This document shows positions 1 through 10,808 of a stretch of DNA of 64,000 nt, piece after piece. Below the pieces are notes generated by a model. The model ran no database searches, was not told the origin of the DNA, and worked only from the letters and a program-made list of their open reading frames with translations. Location of the stretch: assembly GCA_009767595.1 (NCBI GenBank), contig VSDK01011407.1, forward strand, positions 11,271 through 75,270. Reading direction: 5' to 3'. Source of the DNA: Symbiodinium kawagutii (Eukaryota; Sar; Dinophyceae; Suessiales; Symbiodiniaceae). The first letter of the stretch is position 1. Every line of letters starts with the position of its first letter. The position numbers and the translations under genes are program-made.

Positions 1-36
<36 letters not shown>

Positions 37-93
37 TCCTTGTCCTTGTCCTTGTCCTTGTCCTTGTCGTTGTCGTTGTCCTTGTCGTTGTCC

Positions 94-141
<48 letters not shown>

Positions 142-160
142 TTGTCGTTGTCGTTGTGGA
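1..160. repeat. Hexanucleotide microsatellite (CCGTTG / TCCTTG / TCGTTG)n
   Basis: From the first base the sequence is an almost perfect 6-bp array that changes unit along its length: CCGTTG copies, then TCCTTG, then TCGTTG. It fades at about 155-200 into GTGG-rich sequence. The open frame across it encodes only alternating Leu-Ser and is a by-product of the repeat. The array is cut by the window edge, so its full length is unknown. Confidence 0.95.
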
Positions 161-364
161 TCGTTGTGGGCAGTGGCGGTCCTTTTGGGCATTGGTGGTC
201 GTTGTGGGTCATTGTGGGTCGGTGTGGTACTCATGGTGTCACACCTGGGGGAGCGGCCTAAGACCAATTCCACCAGTTGCACATTGTAAGTTAGCTGCAC
301 GGAGAGTACCGAGACTGAGTTGCCTTGAAATCCAATCCGTGGATTGTCAATTGCGTCAGTGACT

Positions 365-509
365 ACGCTTATACCCATCACTATTATGGGAGCGTGAGAC
401 CCCCCGATGAAAGTCGGTCCAGAATACGCTCAAAATGGGCGGTTATAACATGAGACCTGCCACGAAGCTTTGGATCACGGCGTTTAAGTCTCCATGGCCA
501 GAGAGAAGC
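365..509. repeat. 145-bp direct repeat, left copy (DR1)
   Basis: A 145-bp sequence beginning ACGCTTATACCC and ending GGCCAGAGAGAAGC recurs in the same orientation at 5789-5934 with only a few differences. It contains short hairpin potential (CCCAT...ATGGG, and CCGA-TGAAAG-TCGG). The two copies bracket the minus-strand helicase pseudogene, so they may be its terminal repeats. That role is inference; a dispersed repeat that happens to flank it is the alternative. Confidence 0.8.
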
Positions 510-1129
510 TAGAGAAAGAAAGAGGTGAAGAGCTTTTCGTCTCTCCCCGAAGGTACATAGAACCCAAACACTTACCAATGTCCTCTCAATAGCTACGCAA
601 TGGGCATGCGACTGCAAAAACTGATCCTGTTGAGAAGGGCCGTGAAAACCTGTGGATCACTTGCAAAAATTACAAAGAAGCAGCCAGGTGTAAGCCTCAT
701 ACAACACTGCTGTACCCATTAATCCAGCAATTGGGTCACAACGCAAGGCAAACAGCACCGCAACGCCATGTGCGCCCGTAGCCCGAAGAGCTAAGTAAAT
801 GGCAACAGAAATGGCTGCAGAAGGTAGAAGTGAGAGAGGAAAGAGAAACGCGACCAAACGCATAAAAGCCGAAGGCTGTTGCACGAAGGAAGCAGAGGGG
901 ATACAGAGAAAGGGAAAGCGAGAAGGAAGGGCGTGGAGGAAGCCATTGGAAGGCAGATAGAAAATAGGGGAGGAGGGAAAGCAGGGTAAATTGGAAAGAA
1001 TGTCCGGTTCTGGCATGAAGCAAACTCCTGTGGGTATTGCCACATCTACACGTCGCGACGATGATGACTGTTGAGATGAATGGTCTGCAGGTGTTCAGCT
1101 GTGTGGGAGAGGCATGGCCGCTCCCTGTA

Positions 1130-3586
1130 GATGGAGTGAGATGTAATTGTTGCCTTTGTACGAACTGTTGGAGAATGTGCGCAAAGTTAGACACTGCCGG
1201 GAAGGTGATGTCAGTGCCAACTTCTTGACGACGTTTCACATGGTTGAACGAAGCTAGCATGGCGACCAGTAGTGATTTCTTCCAGAAGTCCTGATGCTGG
1301 AAACGACGATAGCCTTCGAGTCCTGCTCCTTGAAAGGTGGGATGATTGTCAGGCAGGCACTGGAACAAGGTGGCAACCACTTGGGCCATGCTTGTCATTT
1401 GCGCTTGTAGCAAGGTCTATTCAAGTTTCTGCACTTCTGCGAGCACTTTAGTGAAAGAGCCAGTAGTGAGCAGGAACAGGGCCAGTCGACATTGATAAGA
1501 TTCTCAAGCGAGATAGGCTGCTCGACAGAAAAAAGGGCTTGGTAGGTAATAGTAGCCTCAGCAGCCAGTAAGAGCACTGAAAAGGTGGCATATGTTGGCT
1601 TGGCCGCCGCTGCACAGGTCGCAGTTTGGGGTTCTTGCACCGGAGCGGGAACCCACCTGTCTGCGGCAGGCGGGGGATGTACGGGCTTTGGCTGCAGAAA
1701 AGACGGCCTGCCCTGTTTCTGTCGGGGTGCGTTTTCGCCAGACCCGTGCTGCAGCTTGTCGTTCTTGGTCTGCTGACCATGGAGGGACATGTTCCCTGAG
1801 GCGGCGGCCTGCTCGTTGTGTAATGTCGATATGGCTGGCACGGATAGGACTGAGACGCCAGGAATCGAAGAAATGGATATAATTTATTGACCACCACTCC
1901 ACATTTGGGTGGTCATTTTGTTGGTCCAGCCAGATGTCATACTGCTGTTTCCACAGCCACCACTTTGCTCGGCGATGCCGGTACTACTATTGACTGGGGG
2001 CTTCGAGTATTGTCCGTGCTATATGCCCATATTAAGGGAGAGTCGATTCCGCCTGGGTAGAATTCTTTTTGCCTCGGCCACTTGTAAGATGTTTCTGTGA
2101 TATTACGGGCCAGGGCAAGCATGAGGTGGAGGCGGTCCGTGCGAGCAATGCTTTGCCCTCGATGCTTGACTTTATATGTGACAGCCAGCGCGAGTGGGAA
2201 GGGGGAGCCTCTGTAATGGCTGAGGTAACACCCTGTCAAATGGCTCTGCATGTCTTCTAACGAGAGGCTCACTTGGTCCATGGCCCCTTTTGCGTAAAAG
2301 AACTGATCGTATTTGGATTTGAGGAATGCCACGCCATACATGAGAGTAGCCAGCACTGTGACGCAGCCATGTAAGCCGCGCATGTCCAAAGGACTAACTA
2401 CAGTAGTGACTGCTTGTGCTCGTGTAAATCCTACTGTTGCCCTGGTGTACAGTATGCTTTAGCGAGTTCCGAATAGTCAGGCTGCCCGCTCAAGAAACTG
2501 ACACCTGTTTGAAAGACAAGTGCATGGAAGCAGGTGGCTCCTGCAAGTGTGACCACGGTGTCAACTTTGAACGGCGCAGGTCTTCGAGAGGGCAGGAGAG
2601 GGGTAGGCGCATCAGCCAGATAACCCTTGAGCCCCCTATGTTGGTAAGTGCTAGAAGGCCCGTGTGAGCTCCAACAGCATTAGGATCATGGGCAGGGACG
2701 TGTGTGGTAAACTTCATGACCTCTTTCCACACCCGTCGTGCTACCACTTCATTGATTTTTTCTTTGTCTGATTTAACCGAAACCCAGTAGGTACCGTATA
2801 GTCTCTTTGACGGGTGCCTGTACCGAGGCGCCATTGCTTCTGGCCAAAGGAACATAGCGTGGGGTATTAAACTGCTATGACCGGTTCAGAAATGGGCGCT
2901 GGAACTCGCGAACTAGTGGGCAGAATGAGCGACCAATGGTGACGCCCTTCAACGCCACTGGCGCTAGGGAGCCAGTTGCAAGTTGAAATTGCAAGGGAGA
3001 GCCTGGCACAGCAGCTACCATTCCGAGGAACAACAATACTCCTAACAGGGTAGTAGTGTCAGCATACTGAAGGAGAGGTTCGTGCTGAATCGACCATAAC
3101 AAAGACCAGTACGCTTGAAGGGGGAGATCGGTGCCGTGGGGTTTGGCTAATGCTAGCTCGACTTCATATTGATTCCAGCCTTGGGCAGCAGGACACGCTG
3201 CTCTCACAGTAGAGTCAGCACCGTTGTCAGCAACAATGATTGGTGAAGGAGGCGTAGTAGTACCAGCTAGCTGGGTCCCAGCACCCTTGCCAAAGCATGT
3301 TCTATTGCGGAATGGCAAGTGACGTACACCTTGAGAAGGAGCTGTCAGTCTTCCATGGACGGATCAACTCCGTGTGTTGAACAGCAGGTGCCTGGCGAAA
3401 GACCAAGTCAAGATTCCGTTCTTTGCTGGGCTCGTGCCCTTTACAAGTGTCAAGGCAAAGGGTGGCTGGAATCACCCAACGGTGGTGCTCTCGGCCAAAT
3501 ACCTGATTCAGAACCACAAGTCCCAAACATGTCAGTCCACACGTCAGGACCCCATCGGCACAGTGCGTCAAATTGCAGGTGGACAA
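1130..3586 (-). pseudogene. Decayed superfamily-1-helicase-type protein, minus-strand copy
   Basis: Reading the minus strand from about 3.5 kb down to 1.1 kb, successive open segments (3318-2875, 2855-2490, 2389-1937, 1841-1395, 1413-1130) align in order with the plus-strand helicase protein at 7.5-11.7 kb. Matching blocks include DMRGL.G...V..L..GV (helicase motif VI tail), L.LML..ARN...FPGG...L.W.Y..DN, and FW.KSL......V...RQ. The segments are in different frames and separated by stops, so this copy is broken. The Walker A part is not recognisable, so the 5' end is lost or too diverged. The segment at 2389-1937 is intact across a position where the plus copy is frameshifted, which confirms that the ancestral product was one long protein. 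Similarity is clearly diverged, so this is an old paralogue, not a recent inverted duplicate. Confidence 0.7.
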
Positions 3587-3789
3587 GTTTGAGTGATGAG
3601 CAGCAGTTCCTGCACTCGTCCTTTAGTGCAGCAAGATTACACAGTCCAAGGAACGTGTGAGGTGTCATGGCAACTGCTCCAAGCACTAACTCAAGTTGAT
3701 ACAGAGGAGAAACAATGCCACCATAGCACCTGTGTAAATGCCCGCGCTGAAGCCACGGACACGCAGGGAGACCTGAGGGCACTCTGTCC

Positions 3790-5200
3790 GCCTATCACTC
3801 ACTTCCATTTTTTTTTTCTGCGAGGATGCCGCTTGTGCACTGGTGGCAGCGGTCATATAGGTCAAAACAAAAGAAACTCAAAGATCTCAGTCAATCAGAG
3901 TGCATCAACGAACCTTCAGTAAGACAACGAAAAACTGTACAAGAGAAGAGATCGAAAGGCAATCACCATAAATGGCCAGCAATACATTGCTTCGAAGCAC
4001 CATGGCCACAGACCAGCCAGAAAGGCGCTTGTCTGGTATCGCATCTCAAAGAAATCGCTGCAAAACAATGCCTGCTCTTGAAACGGTGTGGGATATTGCA
4101 ACGTGGAAGGGCCAACTCGCAACAAAGATGGCGTAGAACTGTGCGCAAACACATGTTGCTTGAAGCGTGATATTTGGTGATGGATGAATGGCAAGCAACA
4201 AGACACAGATGATTGTGATCTCTTGGCAGCAAACTTTTGCGAAAGGTTGATGGGCCTTATGTCGCTGCTTTGCGGTGGTGGTGTTCGTCGTGTGCTGCCG
4301 ATTTTCGGTATTGGCGGCGTTGGTCATGTTCTGTCCATGGTGGCGCGGTGATTTCGTTGTTATTGGTGGTTTTGATGCGCTGGTGAATGCGTTGTGGTGG
4401 TGAGATTGTTGGTGATATCGCGGCGCTTGTAGTTTGGTTGTGCTGGTGACTTTGGGCTCCTCTGCTTGATGGGCTGGTGACTTTGCAGTGTTGTTTGCGG
4501 CGGCGCGCTGGCGATTTGTGCTGGTGACGTTGCTATGTTGGTGATCTTTTGCGCTGGTGATTTTGTTGGGCTTGTGTTTTTGTGGCGCTGGTGACCGTGT
4601 GGTGATGCTTTGGTAGCGTAATTGCGCGAGTGCTTGTTCGAGAGCTTGTGCGTCGCGATGCTTCTTCATCTTCTTCACTCCTGATACGCGGACCACCCTT
4701 TGGGAAAATCGCAGTGTATAATACTTGTGTGCAGAAATGCAAAATCCGAACATTTCAAGACTTCATTGATCATTGGCCTGGCGAGGGCGCGGGCATCCAA
4801 GTGGCAACCCCCCTTTCCCCCCTAGACTCCTAACACAAGATGTAATTGTACTGGTGGAGTTGCGTGGGGTCCGGACAAGCAATAATTGTATATTTTTAAA
4901 ACCGGATCATTGGGGCAATTCTATTGCTAAACCGATTCGGAAACCACGACTCCGCATGAACTCCGCACAGGACATCAATATGAAAAAGTGTGTTTGGCCT
5001 GCGTTTCGGTCACATTTTGCATCTTCTTCTTGCGGAGTCGTCGCGGAGTCGGGCGGAGTCGGGGGGACGAAATGTAGGTAGCTCTATTGGAGAAACCATT
5101 GCTTCGTTCTGATGCTGTGCAGGTGCAAGTTTTTCTTAATTAGTATGAAGCAGAGCGACCGCCATCTTTAATACCTTTTGTATTTCTCTAAAGGGTGAAT
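3790..5200. other. Non-coding stretch with GT-rich low-complexity DNA
   Basis: About 4240-4640 is rich in imperfect GCTGGTGA / TGGTGGT units. On the minus strand this gives a long but repetitive Thr/Ser/Lys/His-rich open frame that I do not accept as a gene. The rest shows no recognisable coding, RNA or element signal apart from a GGAGTC-rich patch near 5030-5065. Confidence 0.5.
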
Positions 5201-5210
5201 GTAGGGAACT

Positions 5211-5600
5211 CTATGGGGGTTCCCACGGGGTCCCCTGGGCAGATTTTTGATCCATCATCGTAATTCTATGGGGGTTCCCAAGGGTCCCCTCGCTCACTTT
5301 CAGTCTTTGTGTCCTCAGTTTCATTAGGATTTCATTTGGATTTAACATTTTTCTTCGCGCAAGTTTGGGTTGAATATGCGTAATTCTATGGGGGTTCCCA
5401 AGGGTCCCCTCGCCGACTTTCAGTCTTCTTGTGCTCTGTTTCATTAGGATTTAATATTTTTCTTGGCGGGGGTTTGGGCTGAATATTCGTGATTCTATGG
5501 GGGTTCCCAAGGGTCTTCTTGTCGACTTTCAATCTTTTCGTGCTCTGTTTTCATTAGCTAATATTTTTTTTGGCGTTGGTTTGGGTTGAATATTCTTGTT
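5211..5600. repeat. Tandem repeat of about 110-120 bp
   Basis: The block CTATGGGGGTTCCCA.GGGTC begins at 5211, 5266, 5386 and 5495, each full unit continuing through a CTTTCA.TCTT...TTTCATTAG...TTTGGGTTGAATAT segment. The first unit is truncated to 55 bp; the next periods are 120 and 109 bp. The units are diverged by small indels, so this is an ageing minisatellite. Confidence 0.85.
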
Positions 5601-5788
5601 GGGCTCCCTGCGTCGAATTCCATGTTCCGAACCTGTTCGAAGGCATTTTGAATGGTTCCAGTTTTGGAGGTTTCAAAGCAGGCGTTTTCCGAGGACAGAT
5701 GGAAGGGCCTCCGCAGAAGGTAGTCAGTCACAACCGCGATGCATAGTTCGAGAGAAAAGCCAACCCAAAAAACAACACTGCTGGTGAG

Positions 5789-5934
5789 ACGCTTATACCC
5801 ATCACTATTATGGGAGCGTGAGACCCCCCGATGAAAGTCGGTCCAGAATACGCTTAAAATGGGCGATTATCATCTGAAACCTGCCACGAAGCTTTGGATC
5901 ACGGCGTTTTAAGTCACCATGGCCAGAGAGAAGC
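5789..5934. repeat. 145-bp direct repeat, right copy (DR2)
   Basis: Second copy of the repeat at 365-509, same orientation, about 146 bp, with a handful of substitutions and one extra T. It lies 5.4 kb from its partner and encloses the minus-strand helicase pseudogene. No flanking target-site duplication is obvious. Confidence 0.8.
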
Positions 5935-6059
5935 ATGAAAGAAGGAAAAAAACGTACCCTCGTGTTTTTTTTGTTGATTTAGATAAAAAGAATTGAAACA
6001 ATAAAGAAACAGAAATTCTGGGATCTGAGAAGACTCTATCGAAAGCGTTGACAATAGGA

Positions 6060-6590
6060 CAAAATCCCTTGTACTGTTACCATTTTCAACCTAAATAGAA
6101 CAAAATCTCTTGTAGTGTGACCGTTTGAGCGGAATAGCAGAATTCCTTGTACTGTGACCATTTTTAAGCGGAATACGGCAGAATCTCTTGCGTCTCTTCC
6201 ACTGTCGCCCAATTTTAAGATGAATAGGACAAAATCCTTGTATTGTCACCATTTTTCGAGCGGAATATAGTACGACAGCATCCCTTGCGTCCCTTGTACT
6301 GTTATTAATTTTTAACGTAAATGAGGCAGAATCCGTTCTACTGTCACTAATTTGAGCTAAATAGGCAGAATCTCTTGTAGTGTCACCAATTTTTGGGCAT
6401 AAGGGGTTAGAATCCCCTGTACTGTAGGCATAAGGGGCTAGAATCCCTTGTACTGTCACCAATTTGAGACATAAGGGGTTTGAGTCTCTTGCACTGTCAC
6501 CAATTTTCGATTGGAATAGGCCAAGGTCCTTCGTACTGTCATTGTTTTTTGTTAAAGAAACCCCAATCCCTTGTACTGTCAACATTTTTC
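6060..6590. repeat. Satellite-like array with a unit of about 45 bp
   Basis: About a dozen imperfect units share CTTGTACTGTCACCAATTTT followed by a short variable part ending ..AATAGG.CA.AATCC. Unit length varies between about 25 and 60 bp and the array spans roughly 530 bp. The minus strand stays open over 164 codons with a repeating TVQG/STRD-like peptide; this follows from the unit sequence, and no start context or domain supports a protein. Confidence 0.85.
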
Positions 6591-7306
6591 GTTTCCCAAA
6601 TAGACCTTATTCTTCCTTGCCGCCCCTTCTTCTTGGGAGTCGGGACCTTCAAGCCCCCTTGAAGGGTACTTTTGAAGGGGGTGCTCGGATCCAGCTCCAG
6701 GCATTTGATCTGGCTGTAAAGTCCGAATCTCGATGTCATTGTGTTCCGCTGGCAGTCCTGGGGCGTAAAATATAAAGGGAAATGGTGCTGCAGATCCACA
6801 CTGGCAGGTAGCTATCCTAGAGCACTGTGTCAAGCACGTACTAAACCATCCGGGCGGATGTTTGCGTGACTCCTCAGTCAAGTTTATAAGAAGGCAATTT
6901 TTTTTTCATTTTGTAGTTTGGGAGAGAGTGACCACCGGACACAATATGTCTTTCGCTCGTGCAATGCATGGTTGCTGCAGTGCGAAGCCACCTAAACTAG
7001 CTTGGTGGAGTCCTTGCTGGAACAACTAAACTTTCTTGCACCTTTTGTTCAGAATGGAAGTTTTGTGTGCAATGAAATCACGTCGTGAGATTGCTTCATT
7101 TTTCTCTCTGAGTCTTTTGATGAATGCATCGACTTGCTCGTTTTGCTGATTTGGTCAGGATTGGGCCTTTCAATTGCAAATCAGCTTGTCAACACCAAGC
7201 ACAGCTTCATTTGCCAGCCATCTATTTTTAGGGCAAACTCTTTTCGCATCGTTTTTTTTTTGCACAGAGAAAGCCGGAGGCATCCGATACCAGAAATGAC
7301 TCTATC
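6591..7306. other. Upstream region of the plus-strand helicase copy
   Basis: No gene recognised. It contains homopolymer T runs (about 6897-6908 and 7251-7260) and ordinary mid-GC sequence leading into the first open segment of the plus-strand helicase at 7307. No promoter motif can be called; dinoflagellate promoters lack a reliable TATA signal. Confidence 0.4.
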
Positions 7307-9795
7307 ATGAGAGAAGCAAGTAGCACTTTGCCTACAGGGGTATTGTGCTCGCCTAGATCCAGCTGTGTGAGCTTCGCCTTTGCGGGCGTTTTGACAGACA
7401 TTGATCGACCCTCGGTCGCTTATGATGTATGGAAACGTGCCAAACTGCGTGAAGCTACCCTAACTCACTTGCCTGGTGCGGAGGGGTTGATCAAAAGATC
7501 CAACCTGGATGACTTTCTCCAGGACGCAGATTGGGTTACCGGAAGAACTTGAGAGATTGGAATTGCGTGAGCACCCTGCCACGCTCCCAACTGATGAAGG
7601 TCGCAAAATTGGCCCCGCAGCACAAGCCAGTCCTACTAGGCATTCCCTCTCAGGTGTCGACGTCTCCATATGTGAACCACAAACATGTTGAATTGGTGGA
7701 TAGCTTTCGCCTCCTTCTCAACATGCTCATCACGAGAACGCCTCCAAGAGAGATGGAGCAACATCAGGCGTTCTGCGCACAAATCATGGAAGAGGCTGAT
7801 AGAGACAGTGGCCATTTGGTGGTGTTAGTGGTGAGCTTGATGGTCAGTCTCCTCACTGGTCGCGGCTCCCTTCTTGTTGAAGGCCTTTTTGGTGCAGGCA
7901 AAACTACTTCTGTTGTTTTCCTTCTCGCGTGGCTGGTCCTTACCACCCCTCACAGTGCCAAGTTCACAGTTGCCAGCAGAGAGAATCCAGCAGGACAGGC
8001 CATTGCTGCCATGATTGTTCGGCTTCATCTTCCCCAGTCTATCAAGGAGAAATTTGTGCGAACATGTTCTCAGAAGGAATTAGAAGAGCTGGGTGATGCC
8101 TGCACCGGTATCGAAGTAAAAACAAGAGATGCAGGATCGAGAATCAGCAATGGGAGAGTGCTGATTGCCACCATTGGTACCATCTACGAACATCTGGATG
8201 GGCACCCTAATGAATTTGGGTTGCATCTTGCCACGAGTTGCCTCATGATCCATGAAGAAGCTCAGCAAGCTGTTGAATTCAAAAGCGCAGTGGCTGCTGC
8301 TGCCCCAGAGGTTCCGTGCTTAAATATCCCTGTGGGGGATGGACACCAGGCTCCAGGTGGGGTAGGCAGCCGCAATCGTGAGGCCATTGAGTTGCGGTCA
8401 GAATTGATGAAGCTCCCCGTTGGCCTCAAGGCACCGAGTTGCGCCTTTACCCCGGCTACGTTTAGCGTTGCCTTGAGTCATCTGATCAATCATTGTGAAG
8501 GAGTCAACGGGTATGACTTACTGCAGCGTGTCGAGGAGATCTCTAAGCACTCCGTTTTCGAGTCATGGAGACGTGGTCAAGAACCTCCCTCTACGCAAGA
8601 GTCGCCTGTTGCGTCATGGATACGTGAACAGTTCCCTGACGCTGCATCTCTGAAGTTGGACTCTCCGATAGGCATGCTACTTGCATTAGCTGCGCTAATT
8701 GCTTTGCCACATTCACCGATCACCCTTGCTGTTGCCTGTTCCGCCTCTGCTGCTGCGGGGGTCGGAGCCGGACCCCATGCGTGGTCGATTATGTTCCCGA
8801 CTACCTCCCGAGTTACAAGCACTGTTTATGAAAGTCTGGTAGGTGCCTTCTATCAAGATCTTGTGAGTGTTCCTGCCAATGACCAAGAGGAGCAATGGAT
8901 GTTTGGCACGGGCACACACAATGAATCCAGAAATGAACCACATGGCTTTCGCTTCATCTATTGGTATGGTGCTGATAAACGGCGCAGACGAACTCCGGAG
9001 GAGAAAAACATACCTGGTGGACATCGGCCAAGGGAGTCTGCTAAAGCGGTAACAGCAGCGTACACACGTGCGCATGGTATGATGGAATCTGTGCCATCTT
9101 TTGCTATATCCGAACCAGGCCATACTCCGGGGCAATTGATAATGACCAACACGAATCACCAACGAAGTGTACTGAGTAGTGCTGCCACTGTTCGGCCTTC
9201 ACTTCCAGCACATACGCCCAATCCGGCTTTTGTGCCGGCGGAAGAAACTGACTCACAGGGTAAGGGCTCCGACAAAGGGCAGCAAGCGCAGGGCAAGTCA
9301 CGAGGGGTTGGCCTACAGGGGTCTTCCTCTTCGTCCTCCCAGTACCTGACACATGTCCCTCTCAAAGTGGAGAATACGGTCAAGCTGGCTGGGGCTACAT
9401 GCTACCGATCTTTCTTGATTCAGTCGGGAGTGTCCTTTTTATCTGGCAATGATCGGTATAGCCGACCTCAGAACTTTGAGGCTTATGCCCGTGCTAATGT
9501 CGGTCTGTCCAGAGCCATTGGCACCACCGTCATCTTGTCTCCGGTCGACATGAGAGGGTTGATAGGGATGGCCCAGGTCATCGCCGTGTTGCAAACCGGG
9601 GTAGGGCGACTTGACACAGATTCACTTGGAGTCACTCATAGTGAGGAGCACTTTGATCGCCACATCATTTCAGATACTGCTATGCATGAACGGTTCTGTG
9701 GAGTGGAGATCGTATTTGTGAGGATCCTCTCCCATTGGCACTGGGATGGGCGAGTAATTCGCCGCAGGGTCGCCAGATTCTTAGGTTGCGCCTGA
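7307..9795 (+). pseudogene. Superfamily-1 RNA/DNA helicase core, plus-strand copy (5' part)
   Basis: The main open frame (7531-9795, 754 codons) carries superfamily-1 helicase motifs in order: motif I/Walker A GAGKTT at residues 121-126, motif II as HEEAQ (residues 241-245, with Glu242 where DEAQ is usual), motif III GDGHQ with Asp270, and motif VI NVGLSRA with Arg661. The spacing between motifs III and VI is long, with low-similarity insertions. An 81-codon frame at 7307-7552 ends just as this one begins and is probably the displaced N-terminus. Near 9720 the true reading passes to another frame (DPLPLALGW...), because the minus-strand relative reads through the equivalent point without a break. 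Likely an UPF1/DNA2-type fold; whether it belonged to a host gene or a mobile element is unknown. Motif residues are seen directly; function is inferred. Confidence 0.75.
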
Positions 9796-10808
9796 TGCTG
9801 GTGGAAGCTCGTAATTATCAGCCTTTCGTTAGAGAGCATTGGTGCTTCCCGGGAGGGCGATTTATGGGTCTTCTGTGGGGATATGGGCTTGATAATGAAA
9901 GACGTGCATTGTGGGAAGTGCGCCCTAAACCTCAGGGCCTTGGCTGCTCCCTGTTGCATGTTGACAGAACCTTGCCACAGAAGGTGTACTACCCGCAGAG
10001 CGCAGCTCATGTTATGTGGCCCCTGCATCGAGGACACTTCTATGACTCATGGGCGATGGATCCAAAGGCTGCAACTGAAAAGGCGATCCTGGGTAGCCAG
10101 TGTCCAACTCCTGAAGGACTGAGTGAAGACTGTCTTCGGGCTATCGCTCCGGGTTTCAGTGGGCGTCAAGTTCGCCCTCTTGACCCTAAAGTTGCCGTTT
10201 CAACATATAGTGTTTCTTCCACTGCGCAGGCATCTGATGTGTCCATGTCATCAAGCGGCGCGGAGACAGAAGAATCAAGCAACAAAAAGAGGAAGCGTAC
10301 AAGGAAGCCCAAGCCTAGGAAGTTTAAGCTGACCCAAATTCGGGAGCTTCCTCCCACGATCATGGAAACTGAAACTGAAGTTGGCTACCCTTCTTGGGAA
10401 ACTGCAGATGATACGGAGCGACAGAGGTGGTTGGAGAGTGCTCGCAACTTTGCTAGCTTCGCGAGAATCTCTCTTCAGCAAAAAGTTTACAATGAAGCCG
10501 CAGCAAGTGCTATCCCGCCTCCCGCATCACTCAGTTCGTTGCCTCCTGAATGGCCCATGGCCCGTATGGTGTTGAAACTTCCCTGCGCCTCTTCTATGTA
10601 CAAACAGACTATGGTCCGGGGCACTCTGGAAAGGCGGCTCAATGATCCTAGAGCTGTTCTTCAGAAGGGCGATGTCCTTGCTGGGCTCAGTGATGGCCTG
10701 TCACCGGTAGCAGAGATGATTGCTTCTCTCTTCAAAGGGGTGCATCAAATAGGCTTCGTGCAGCAGTTTACGGAGTTGCTGACCTTCAATTTTGGTATAA
10801 GAGTCTGA
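9720..10808 (+). pseudogene. Helicase protein continuation: middle part with basic NLS-like tract
   Basis: This frame continues the helicase protein after the frameshift near 9720. It aligns with the minus-strand copy through L.LML..ARN, FPGG and L.W.Y..DN at its start, and through YATF.../FASF... and a V..M.ASLF block near its end. Residues encoded at about 10275-10330 form a strongly basic Lys/Arg/Pro tract (KKRKRTRKPKPRKFK), consistent with nuclear localisation. It ends at a stop at 10806-10808, immediately after a second frameshift: the matching block FW.KSL...ALRQ is found in the next frame from about 10785. No domain is recognised beyond the helicase similarity. Confidence 0.65.

Noticed and set aside
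365-509. Hammerhead ribozyme in the 145-bp repeat
   Set aside because: A CCGATGAAAGTCGG hairpin is present, but the conserved CTGANGA and GAAA core with three stems could not be assembled.
4046-4753. Minus-strand 235-codon ORF
   Set aside because: It lies over GT-rich low-complexity DNA; the translation is Thr/Ser/Lys/His-repetitive with no domain.
6091-6585. Minus-strand repeat protein, or a CRISPR-like array
   Set aside because: Unit length varies and there are no unique spacers of fixed size; the peptide repeat is explained by the DNA repeat.
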